Source: JAUMBM01 sp964441755
GTDB lineage: Bacteria > Bacteroidota > Bacteroidia > Chitinophagales > Saprospiraceae
DNA: 64,000 nt
Reading direction: 5' to 3'
Assembly (NCBI GenBank): GCA_964441755.1
Contig: CAYTVG010000001.1
Coordinates: forward strand, 186,001-250,000
Shown: piece after piece, positions 49,451-57,611 of the stretch
How the letters are laid out: the number at the start of each line of letters is the position of its first letter
Numbering within the stretch: the stretch's first letter is position 1
The notes under the pieces: generated by a model
What the model was told of the DNA's origin: nothing
Databases searched by the model: none
What the model saw: only the letters and a program-made list of their open reading frames with translations
Made by a program: the position numbers and the translations under genes

Positions 49451-52138
49451 CTAGAACAGCTTAGCCTGTCCGTTTTCCTCTACATCAAATTCGATGGTAT
49501 CACCTGCATGAAAAGCGTCAGGGCCGGTTGCTGCCGTTGCATCGTTTTCGGTGTCATCAGGAATCATGCCGGCATCCTCCTCTCCTTCCTGTGGATTTTC
49601 ATCAACAACTTTGGCAGACAGCAATTTAAACTCACACAGTTTGTTGCCCATGGCCTTCCAGCCTTTGACGTCAATAAACTCAGCGGGTCGCAGCTGCGCC
49701 TCCTCTTTAGCTGTTTTGGTCTTGAAGGAATAAGTTATAAGTGGATCGGCCGCCACTGTAGCCAGGTATAACTTAGACTGCTTATTATCACTAATGAAGA
49801 GAAATTTTTGGTTGAGGGAGCTGGTTTCGATTTGAAAGCGCTTGAGTAAGGTGACACCTTTACCCCCTTCAAAATAGATGGCGGAGACGACCATTTGAGG
49901 ATCAAATTTGGCAACCAGCGACACCTCATTGGGATCAAATCGCTTGCTAAGATCAAACTCGGTGAGTTCGTAAGAACCCTCCTTGTAGATTACCAGCAAT
50001 TGATCACCCGTATCAAAAGCCCCCAGTTGCTGTCCTCTTCCGTCGGTATTGAGGCGACCACTGACTTCATCCATCCAAACGCGCATGGCACCCAGCGTAG
50101 ATTTGCCTGCCTCTTTCATGGTGATTTTTCTGACAGGATAGCGGGTGAGTATATTGCCCTGAGAGCTGCGTCCTTTGATAGCGATGACACCAAAGTCAAA
50201 ATCGAATTGCTTTATACGAGCCTTAGCACTTTGTGTAAGTCCAACAGTCACTATTTCAGCTTCCCCATTGGGATTAGCACTGAAGTAGAGAAGTTTGGAG
50301 TGTTTTTCACCAGTTGTCAGATCGTATTCCTTATCGCGGGTGATAGCCGTCACGTTGAAGCGTTTCACCATGGACCGACCCGTCTTACCATCGAGGTAGA
50401 TCAGGTTGTAGGTAGTACGCTCATCGTTCTTTTTCCATACATCGACGTGGATAATATCTTTGCCCACGAAAGTTTTGTCGGCGATACGGGTGACAACGAA
50501 CTTACCATCCTGTCTGAATACGATGACATCATCGATATCAGAACAATCGACAACGAACTCGTCCTTTTTGAGTCCCATGCCTACGAAGCCCTCCTTTCGG
50601 TTGACGTACAATTTGGCATTGTTGGCCACCACTTCGGTAGCTTGTATTGTATCGAAAGAAGTGATTTCGGTGCGGCGCTCGCGGCCTTTGCCGTACTTAT
50701 CGAGCAGTCGCTGGTAGTAATCTATGGCAAACTCGGTGAGGTGTTCAAGGTGGTAGCGGGTCTGCTTTAGCTCCTCCAATATTTTGGCAATCAGCTCATC
50801 CGCTTTAAAGCTATTGTACTTAGAGATGCGCCGGATGCGAATTTCTGTGAGTCTGGTGATATCATCCTCGGAGATATTGCGCAGCAATACGAGCCGGTTG
50901 TCGGCAGGTTCTGCCGTCTGATCGGGTGTCCTGACATACTTTCGCAGGCCTGTCACAATAGCCGGCATCACTTCTTCCCAGCTTTCGCACTCTTCTATAT
51001 CGCGATAGATACGTTTTTCGATAAAAATTTTCTCGAGGCTGGCGAAGTGCAGTTTTTCTTCCAGTTCGTGCAGCAGTATCTGCAACTCGAGGCCCAGCAG
51101 GTTGCGGGTATTCTCCGTATTGACGCGGAGAATTTCCTCGACTGTGAGAAAATGCGGCTTTTCATTGATGATGACGCAGGCATTGGGCGATATAGGCGTT
51201 TCGCAGGCCGTAAAAGCATAGAGCGCATCGATGGTCAGATCGGGCGAAGTACCCGGCACCAGTTCGATGACGATTTCTACCTCAGCGGCGGTATTGTCTG
51301 TGATTTTTTTGATTTTGATTTTACCCTTCTCACCGGCTTTGATGACGCTGTCGATGAGGGAAGTGGTTGTTACGCCATAGGGTAGCTCGCGAATGGTCAG
51401 CGTTTTGGCGTCTGTCTTTTCTATACGCGCCCGCACCTTTACGCGTCCGCCCCTTTTGCCTCCCTGATAGTCAGCGACATCGACAAGGCCACCCGTCTGA
51501 AAATCCGGGTAGAGTGTGACTTTTTTACCCTGAAGCAGCTTGATGGAAGCCTTAATTAGTTCATTGAAATTATGGGGTAAAATTTTGGTGCTAAGTCCCA
51601 CGGCAATACCCTCCACACCCTGCGCCAGCAGCAGGGGGAATTTGACCGGTAAGGTGACCGGTTCCTTTTTACGACCATCGTAGGTAAGTTGCCACTGGGT
51701 CGTCTGGGGATTGAAAGTAACTTCCAGCGCAAATTTTGACAGGCGTGCTTCGATATAACGCGCTGCTGCTGCGCTGTCGCCGGTACGCACATCACCCCAG
51801 TTTCCCTGTGTTTCTATCAGCAGGTTATGCTGTCCCAGATTGACGAGGGCATCACCGATGGCGGCATCGCCATGCGGGTGATACTGCATCGTCTGGCCGA
51901 TGATATTAGCGACTTTGTGGAAACGCCCGTCATCCATTTCTTTCATGGCATGGAGAATGCGGCGTTGAACAGGTTTGAAGCCGTCTTCTATGGCGGGCAC
52001 TGCACGTTCAAGGATTACGTAGGAGGCATAGTCCAAAAAATAGCCTTCGTACATACCCTTGAGCGAGGAGGTGCGCACCTCGTTGACGGGGGCTTTCTCT
52101 TTCCCTGTTTCTGGTGTATCTGCTGCGTTATTTGCCAT
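49451..52138 (-). CDS. parC: DNA topoisomerase IV / gyrase subunit A (ParC type)
   Basis: 895-residue type IIA topoisomerase breakage-rejoining subunit, from ATG at 52138. The catalytic tyrosine Tyr128 is in SAAAARYIEARL, and YHPHGDAAIGDALV (residues ~86-99) is the quinolone-site helix; the position equal to E. coli ParC Ser80 is Ala92. The winged-helix and tower domains occupy to ~500 and the C-terminal domain ~520-780 has partly degenerate beta-pinwheel repeats, followed by an acidic tail (EEGEEDAGMIPDDTENDATAA...). This is the Bacteroidota ParC-type pattern. An in-frame extension of 58 codons overlapping the palindrome 52265-52306 is not considered coding. parE is not adjacent in the window. 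Confidence 0.93.
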   Translation of the reverse strand: MANNAADTPETGKEKAPVNEVRTSSLKGMYEGYFLDYASYVILERAVPAIEDGFKPVQRRILHAMKEMDDGRFHKVANIIGQTMQYHPHGDAAIGDALVNLGQHNLLIETQGNWGDVRTGDSAAAARYIEARLSKFALEVTFNPQTTQWQLTYDGRKKEPVTLPVKFPLLLAQGVEGIAVGLSTKILPHNFNELIKASIKLLQGKKVTLYPDFQTGGLVDVADYQGGKRGGRVKVRARIEKTDAKTLTIRELPYGVTTTSLIDSVIKAGEKGKIKIKKITDNTAAEVEIVIELVPGTSPDLTIDALYAFTACETPISPNACVIINEKPHFLTVEEILRVNTENTRNLLGLELQILLHELEEKLHFASLEKIFIEKRIYRDIEECESWEEVMPAIVTGLRKYVRTPDQTAEPADNRLVLLRNISEDDITRLTEIRIRRISKYNSFKADELIAKILEELKQTRYHLEHLTEFAIDYYQRLLDKYGKGRERRTEITSFDTIQATEVVANNAKLYVNRKEGFVGMGLKKDEFVVDCSDIDDVIVFRQDGKFVVTRIADKTFVGKDIIHVDVWKKNDERTTYNLIYLDGKTGRSMVKRFNVTAITRDKEYDLTTGEKHSKLLYFSANPNGEAEIVTVGLTQSAKARIKQFDFDFGVIAIKGRSSQGNILTRYPVRKITMKEAGKSTLGAMRVWMDEVSGRLNTDGRGQQLGAFDTGDQLLVIYKEGSYELTEFDLSKRFDPNEVSLVAKFDPQMVVSAIYFEGGKGVTLLKRFQIETSSLNQKFLFISDNKQSKLYLATVAADPLITYSFKTKTAKEEAQLRPAEFIDVKGWKAMGNKLCEFKLLSAKVVDENPQEGEEDAGMIPDDTENDATAATGPDAFHAGDTIEFDVEENGQAKLF

Positions 52139-52159
52139 GTATTTTAGATAACTACAAGG

Positions 52160-52190
52160 CAAAGATATGTTTTTTAAACAAAAACAAAAA
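52160..52190 (-). promoter_or_regulatory. Likely parC promoter
   Basis: On the minus strand TTG (52187-52185), 17-nt spacer and TATCTTTG (52167-52160), 21 nt before the ATG at 52138. The region around it (52140-52240) is strongly AT-rich. Confidence 0.5.
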
Positions 52191-52264
52191 AATATTGATT
52201 TAAAAATAAAATGTTTTAAAACATATATTTCTGATTCTCTGTAAGCCCCGGAGGGGTATGTAAG

Positions 52265-52306
52265 CAAAAGACCCTTTGGCAGCAGCTGCTGCCAAAGGGT
52301 CTTTTG
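52265..52306. terminator. 42-bp perfect palindrome, terminator of the MFS/DUF1080 operon
   Basis: Positions 52265-52285 and 52286-52306 are exact reverse complements. It lies 45 nt after the stop codon of the MFS gene on the minus strand and before the parC promoter; the outer pairs are A/T-rich (CAAAAG/CTTTTG). Confidence 0.75.
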
Positions 52307-52351
52307 AGACATTTTTACACAAAAAAAGCCTGAGCGGCACTGGCTGCCTCG

Positions 52352-53560
52352 TCAGGCCTTGGCACCTTCGGCCTTATCGCGGAAAGTTAGCGAAAAGAGT
52401 GCGAGGATGAAGACGGCGATACCTGCTGGTATGAGCCATATCGACTGCCAGTCATGACCGCCATCCGTGGCATACATATCGACGATATAGCCTGACACAA
52501 CAGAGCCCACGAACATACCGGCGCCATAGGTTGCGAGGGTAATAAGCCCCTGCGCAGCGCTTTTAAAGCGATCGCCTGCACGGTTGTCGGTATAAATCTG
52601 TCCGGTGACGAAGAAGAAATCGTAGCAAATGCCGTGCAGGACAATTCCCAGAATGAGCATCCAGTAATTGCTGCCGGTATCGCCAAAAGCGAAGAGGACA
52701 TAGCGCAGCACCCAGGCGGCCATACCTACGAGCAGCATTTTTTTGACACCCAGGCGCACAAAGAAGAAAGGCATGAGCAGCATGAACAGCACTTCTGACA
52801 TTTGGCCCATGCTCATTTTACCTGCGGCCTGTTGCATACCTGCTTCGTTGAGGAAGAGGTTGGTAAAATTGTAGTAAAAAGTCAGGGGCACGCAGATGAG
52901 TATTGAAGCGATAAAAAAGCTCAGGAAAGATCGGTCTTTGAGCAATGAGAGTGCGTCGAGGCCCAGCAGATCGCGGGTAGTAATAGGCTCATCGCGCGGC
53001 TTGAGCGGCGGCGTATGCGGGAGTGCGAAGCTGAAAAGGCCAAGCAGGAGGGAAGCACCTGCGGCCATCCGGAAGGTGAGCGAGAGCTGGTTGCCGCTCT
53101 CCCAGTTGAAATAGCCAATGATGAGGCCGGCAATAATCCAGCCCACGGTACCCAGCACCCTGACGCTGGCAAACTCCTTCTCGGGATTCTGCATTTGCCG
53201 GAAGGCGATGGCATTGACGAGTGCCAGCGTTGGCATATACAGCACCATGTAAGGCAGCACATAGGTATAGAAGTCTCCAAAATCGGTAGCCTTGGAAGCC
53301 TGCCAGAGCAGTGCAGCACCGACGAGATGGAGGACAGCCAGGATGCGCTGTGCGGGAAAAAAGCGATCGGCAATCAGGCCAATGATAAAAGGTGCGATGA
53401 TAGCACCTATTGATTGAGTCTGATAGGCGAGGCCAATATCGACAGCTGATACCCCCAGTTGTTTACCGAGGAAAGTACCCATGGTAACAAACCAGGCTCC
53501 CCAAATGAAAAATTCGAGGAACATCATGACCGACAGTTGAATGCGCGTGGATAAAACCAT
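52352..53560 (-). CDS. MFS transporter, nucleoside/sugar permease (NupG-like)
   Basis: 402-residue membrane protein with about 12 hydrophobic helices (FIWGAWFVTMGTFLGKQLG, IIAPFIIGLIADRFF, GTVGWIIAGLIIGYFNWES). These are the marks of the nucleoside:H+ symporter branch of the major facilitator superfamily (NupG/XapB). In Bacteroidota members of this branch often lie beside DUF1080 or sugar-metabolism genes, and here it directly follows the DUF1080 lipoprotein gene (52-nt gap), so a sugar-like substrate released by that protein is plausible. A short cytoplasmic tail follows the last helix. Substrate is not determinable from sequence. Confidence 0.85.
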   Translation of the reverse strand: MVLSTRIQLSVMMFLEFFIWGAWFVTMGTFLGKQLGVSAVDIGLAYQTQSIGAIIAPFIIGLIADRFFPAQRILAVLHLVGAALLWQASKATDFGDFYTYVLPYMVLYMPTLALVNAIAFRQMQNPEKEFASVRVLGTVGWIIAGLIIGYFNWESGNQLSLTFRMAAGASLLLGLFSFALPHTPPLKPRDEPITTRDLLGLDALSLLKDRSFLSFFIASILICVPLTFYYNFTNLFLNEAGMQQAAGKMSMGQMSEVLFMLLMPFFFVRLGVKKMLLVGMAAWVLRYVLFAFGDTGSNYWMLILGIVLHGICYDFFFVTGQIYTDNRAGDRFKSAAQGLITLATYGAGMFVGSVVSGYIVDMYATDGGHDWQSIWLIPAGIAVFILALFSLTFRDKAEGAKA

Positions 53561-53612
53561 AGTCGTAGCGTTGAGGGCTGCCGGACCTGACCGGCGAGCC
53601 TGTGATGATATT

Positions 53613-56600
53613 TTATTCTAAAGATCTGATCTTGATATTGCGGTACCATACAGGATCGCCGTGATCCTGCAAAGCAATGTGTCCGCGCCTCGACTGTCCA
53701 AAGCCGGGCATTTCGCGGAATTTGCTGCCGGCGATGCGTTGCTGCCACTCGGGCGTAAACATTTCAAACTCGACCAGCTTGCGGCCGTTCAGCCAGTGCT
53801 GTACCCGGCCTTTATTGACGATGATGCGCACACTGTTCCACTCACCCGAAGGGCGCACGGTTTCGTAGGCACAAGCGATGAGATCGTACAAATCACCTGC
53901 CCGGTGCTTTTCAAAGGCCGCATCCGGGTGGCAGGCATTGTCCAGTACCTGCATTTCCGGGCCCGTCTGCCAGGGATACTGATAGTCTTTACTTTCAACG
54001 ACATTGTACATGATACCGCTGTTGCCACAGGGGCCAATTTTCCATTCGAGGCGCAGTTCAAAATTTTCGTAAGTCTCCTGGCTGAGGATATCCCCGCCAT
54101 CAACTGCCTGCCAGTGGCCATCTGCACGGCGGGTAGCATCGAGATAGAGCGCTCCCTGATCGATTTTCCAGCTGCTGCCGATAGAATTTTTTCCAAAATT
54201 ATGCCAGCCGCTGGTAGACTTACCGTCGAAGAGCAGCTTCCAGCCCGCTTTTCTTTCTGTTTCGGAAAGCGAGTTGGGCGCAGGCGGAGCGGGTGCAGGT
54301 CTGCGGAAGCCCGGATTGCCCTGCGGTATACTGTTGAGCGTATACCAGGCCTCAGTACTCCATATCTCCTGCTCATTGGTACTTGTCCATGAATTGGGCA
54401 ACCTGATGTAGACAACATGCTGTGGTTTGAGCCCTTCCAGTTCGAGGAATATGCGTCTGCGATCCTGCGAAATATGCACCGACTTGACCGGCATACGCGT
54501 CAGGTCGAGTTTGGGGCCACCGTATTCGTGTGTAGGCTTGTACCACCATTGCTGCACGGTATAGGCTTCGGGCTCGCTACCCAGGCCTTCTGCCAGCGGT
54601 TCTGTAAGTTCTATTTCCATACCGTCCGACTTAGCGCGGACGGCCAGCATTTCGAAGGTTGTTTTTCCGTTGTATTTGAGCCGCTGCAAGCCATACCACT
54701 GCTTGCCCGAGTGCTGCCAGTTGCCGGTGGAGCCAATGCCTCCTACATAGAGTGCAGAGTCTGGTCCCCACACCAGGCGATTGACACCAGACTCCAGGCC
54801 CTGCGTAAACCTGAAGAGACAGCCCTGATATTCGCCGTCAATTTTTTCGACAAACACCCGCTTGACGCCTCCGTGGGTAACTTCCCCGTGAATCATCTGG
54901 CCTTTGTACGGACCCACATTGAGATAAGAAGGCGTACTGGGAGAGTTGCCAATTTCGTCCTGCGGCAACCATACCAAAGGTTGTTTGACGGGCAGTTGGG
55001 CAACTTTGACGGAGTCTACGGCACGTGAGCCAAAGAAGGCAGCGGGCGAGACGTGCAAAATCTTGGAAGAAGGAAGCCAGTCGCCCTGATTGTCAGCAAT
55101 AAACACCTCACCATCAACCCCTATACCCACGCCATTGGGCGTCCGCAGCCCCTGAGCCACAAAATTGACCTTACCAGTCTCCTCATGTATCTGTACCGCC
55201 TTGCCCCGGTCCGGAATCTGTGGGTTGGCACTTGCTCCTCCGGGCAGGATAGCGATGGCCAGGGCAGCATAAAAATGAGGTTTTTTATACGCCAGACCAA
55301 AGGCAAACTCGTGGAAATTGGCAGATACCCGCCAGGCATTGCTCAGGGTACGGTACTCATCAATCAGCTCATCGCCGTCATGATCAATGAGGTGGGTTAG
55401 CTCCTGTTTTTGGAGCACATAAATCTGTCCGTCAACGACTTTGAGCCCCAAGGGCTCTGCCAGCCCACTGGCAATTTTCTTGTAAGCCATCTGTGCCGGA
55501 TCACCGGTACTCACGCCATCGATGATAAAGACATTGCCTTCTGCATCCCAGGTGCTGATGACCATACGGCCATCAGGCAGAAAATCCATCCCCCCTACCT
55601 TAGGAGAGAACCCCTCAGGTCTGGCCTGGCTGAGATCAAAGCTAGGATGTACGCCCGCAACCGCAGCGGCATCACCGGGTATTTTCGTATTGGCTGCCCA
55701 AGCCTTTGCACTGGCAGCAGGTTGCTGTTTGACACGATGGTGGAGCGCCATGGAAGGAGGGAGCAGCTCGAACTTTTGGGTATCGAAGGAGCGCCACTGC
55801 AGGGATATCGACCTTCCGCCGGCGCCCTGAAAGTAAGTGATGCGGAAAGGATGATAACCTTCTTTGAGAACCACCTCCCCGTCTTGTGGGGTAGCGCCGT
55901 GATGGCCGTCGTGGTCGATGACCAGCTGGTCGCCGATATACATACGGGAGCCATCATCGCTGACCAGGCGGAAGGTATAGTTGTTGGTTTTGGGGATGCG
56001 CAGGTAGCCGACAGCTTCGAGTGCAAAATGCTCGGTGAGTTCGCCAAAGTCTTCGCTTTCGGCATACAGCACCGGGATGATACCTTCGACGATGGAAGGT
56101 TTGTTGAAATCAATCTGATCGAGTGAAGTGACGCCGGGCGAGATAGTCCATGCGCGCACGCGCACACCAGGCAGGAAATCTTCATCCTTGACGCTGCTGT
56201 CTGCGATTTTGGCATCTGAATCTTTGAAACCACCCGTTTCCTTCACAGAAGCGAGGCTTTCCTCCTGCTCTTTATCCATGTCCATGATATACTCGACCAT
56301 TGCCCTGATGTCTTCTTCGGGCGTATCCGGGTGCGGTGTCATGGCCGCCTCACCCCACACCCCATTGCCACCATTTTTAACCTTGCCGATCAACATGGTC
56401 ACATTTTCGGGCGTATTGCTGTAGAGGGTGGCAATATCCATGTAGGAAGGCCCGACCGTTTTGACAAAACTATTGTGGCAGGTTTTGCAGTCGCTGCGGG
56501 AGATGAGCCGCAAGCCCAGCGGCACAGCAGCAACCTCCTCTTCCCCGACGATTTTGTTGGGGTTGGGGATGAGGGGCGTTTGGACAAACATGGCGGCGAG

Positions 56601-57287
56601 GCGGGTACTGCCAGAGGTATTGAGTGTGAGTCTGCCGGAGACATCAACTGCCTGAATTTCTCCGCTGGTGACAGGATTAATTTTCTCTGCCTTCCACTGT
56701 CCGTCGGTTTTGATGCTGGTAGGAGAAGGGATGCTGGAAAAATTGGTAAGGAAGACCAGTTCCGTTGCGGCGGGTACTTCCTCTGCCCGGAATATGCGTT
56801 CGAAGCCGGTCTGTCCGGCATCGTTGGTGAAATATTCCGGTTTTTCTCTTATGGGGATGATACTACCGTCTTTGAGAATCAGCTCGTAATTGACTTCGAC
56901 CTGGCCGTCCCTGAATCGGTGCCCTCGGTATCGGACGGAGGGGACTTCTTTGCGGCCATTGCGAATAACCTCCCAGGGCTGCTGGAATTCATTTTGCAGC
57001 CAGGTATCGCCCAGACTACTGGGTTGCGGGCCGTGTACGGTTGTATAGACAGCACCGTCAAAATTGACGCCTCCCTTCCATGCTTTGTACAAGGCCCCGT
57101 TTTGGGCACTGTAGGCCACCCACAAATCATCATTGAGTGCGACGGACAAGATTCTGGGGATAGAATCCAGTACTGACCGAAAAACCCAGGGGGTATGTGC
57201 GCGCTCGTAAGCCGGAGCCTCTTTGCTACAACCACTTGCGAGTGCAAAGGCGAGCAGCAGTGCGGGGATAAATTTGAACTTGGACAT
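53613..57287 (-). CDS. Multi-domain lipoprotein: cytochrome c, PA14, beta-propeller, DUF1080
   Basis: 1224-residue lipoprotein (signal ending ALASGC, Cys20). Domains: an N-terminal unassigned region (~25-260); a c-type cytochrome domain with heme site CKTCH (267-271) and axial Met316 in AAMTPHP; a PA14 carbohydrate-binding domain (~390-530, TFRLVSDDGSRMYIGD); a beta-propeller of the glucose/sorbosone dehydrogenase-like kind (~560-1000, with GGMDFLPDGRMVIST, GLRTPNGVGIGVDGEVFIADNQGDW); and a C-terminal DUF1080 / 3-keto-disaccharide hydrolase domain (~1050-1224, LLFDGKSTSGWHNFGK). Such proteins are common in Planctomycetota and Bacteroidota and are linked to oxidative sugar degradation at the cell surface. 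Longer readings upstream are rejected because the signal peptide begins at 57287. It is co-transcribed with the MFS transporter downstream. Confidence 0.85.
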   Translation of the reverse strand: MSKFKFIPALLLAFALASGCSKEAPAYERAHTPWVFRSVLDSIPRILSVALNDDLWVAYSAQNGALYKAWKGGVNFDGAVYTTVHGPQPSSLGDTWLQNEFQQPWEVIRNGRKEVPSVRYRGHRFRDGQVEVNYELILKDGSIIPIREKPEYFTNDAGQTGFERIFRAEEVPAATELVFLTNFSSIPSPTSIKTDGQWKAEKINPVTSGEIQAVDVSGRLTLNTSGSTRLAAMFVQTPLIPNPNKIVGEEEVAAVPLGLRLISRSDCKTCHNSFVKTVGPSYMDIATLYSNTPENVTMLIGKVKNGGNGVWGEAAMTPHPDTPEEDIRAMVEYIMDMDKEQEESLASVKETGGFKDSDAKIADSSVKDEDFLPGVRVRAWTISPGVTSLDQIDFNKPSIVEGIIPVLYAESEDFGELTEHFALEAVGYLRIPKTNNYTFRLVSDDGSRMYIGDQLVIDHDGHHGATPQDGEVVLKEGYHPFRITYFQGAGGRSISLQWRSFDTQKFELLPPSMALHHRVKQQPAASAKAWAANTKIPGDAAAVAGVHPSFDLSQARPEGFSPKVGGMDFLPDGRMVISTWDAEGNVFIIDGVSTGDPAQMAYKKIASGLAEPLGLKVVDGQIYVLQKQELTHLIDHDGDELIDEYRTLSNAWRVSANFHEFAFGLAYKKPHFYAALAIAILPGGASANPQIPDRGKAVQIHEETGKVNFVAQGLRTPNGVGIGVDGEVFIADNQGDWLPSSKILHVSPAAFFGSRAVDSVKVAQLPVKQPLVWLPQDEIGNSPSTPSYLNVGPYKGQMIHGEVTHGGVKRVFVEKIDGEYQGCLFRFTQGLESGVNRLVWGPDSALYVGGIGSTGNWQHSGKQWYGLQRLKYNGKTTFEMLAVRAKSDGMEIELTEPLAEGLGSEPEAYTVQQWWYKPTHEYGGPKLDLTRMPVKSVHISQDRRRIFLELEGLKPQHVVYIRLPNSWTSTNEQEIWSTEAWYTLNSIPQGNPGFRRPAPAPPAPNSLSETERKAGWKLLFDGKSTSGWHNFGKNSIGSSWKIDQGALYLDATRRADGHWQAVDGGDILSQETYENFELRLEWKIGPCGNSGIMYNVVESKDYQYPWQTGPEMQVLDNACHPDAAFEKHRAGDLYDLIACAYETVRPSGEWNSVRIIVNKGRVQHWLNGRKLVEFEMFTPEWQQRIAGSKFREMPGFGQSRRGHIALQDHGDPVWYRNIKIRSLE

Positions 57288-57494
57288 AAATTTTGTATTT
57301 CTCGTGCAAACCGAGGCAAAAAAACAAAAAAGAGAACACTTTCCAAACATATTTTTTAAGCTAAGCTACTGATTGTCCATATTATCATTTGAGACACACA
57401 AGAGAAAGGAATTCCTCCGCCCAAATGTGCTACTCTGCAAAGAGCAGAAGGTAAAATAATCATGCCCTTGACCGCCAATTGAGGTCAAAAGTCA

Positions 57495-57526
57495 TTGGTT
57501 ACATCTGCAAAAAGCGTTTATCTTTA
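57495..57526 (+). promoter_or_regulatory. Likely pckG promoter
   Basis: TTG at 57495-57497, 21-nt spacer, TATCTTTA at 57519-57526 (one deviation from TAnnTTTG). A transcript starting near 57533 would contain the whole leader hairpin at 57542-57592. Confidence 0.55.
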
Positions 57527-57541
57527 AGCAACCAAAGGAAG

Positions 57542-57592
57542 CAGCCCGAGGGCGGGCAGGCATGCCTGCAGCTCAGGGCTGTGATTTTTTTT
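57542..57592 (+). terminator. Terminator-like hairpin in the 5' leader of pckG
   Basis: A branched/long stem (CAGCCC-GAG at 57542-57550 with CTC-GGGCTG at 57572-57581; inner palindrome GCAGGCATGCCTGC at 57556-57569) is followed by eight T (57585-57592). It stands 19 nt before the pckG start codon and after the putative promoter. The upstream gene is on the other strand, so there is no plus-strand gene for it to terminate; it is a candidate attenuator. Confidence 0.6.
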
Positions 57593-57611
57593 CAAAATCT
57601 ATCTAATTAAC

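Noticed and set aside
49895..50770. Plus-strand open frame opposite parC
   Set aside because: Antisense to the conserved ParC coding region, with no signal, motif or ribosome binding site.
56331..57176. Plus-strand open frame opposite the DUF1080 lipoprotein
   Set aside because: Shadow of the cytochrome domain region; the minus-strand reading has the CxxCH motif and lipoprotein signal.
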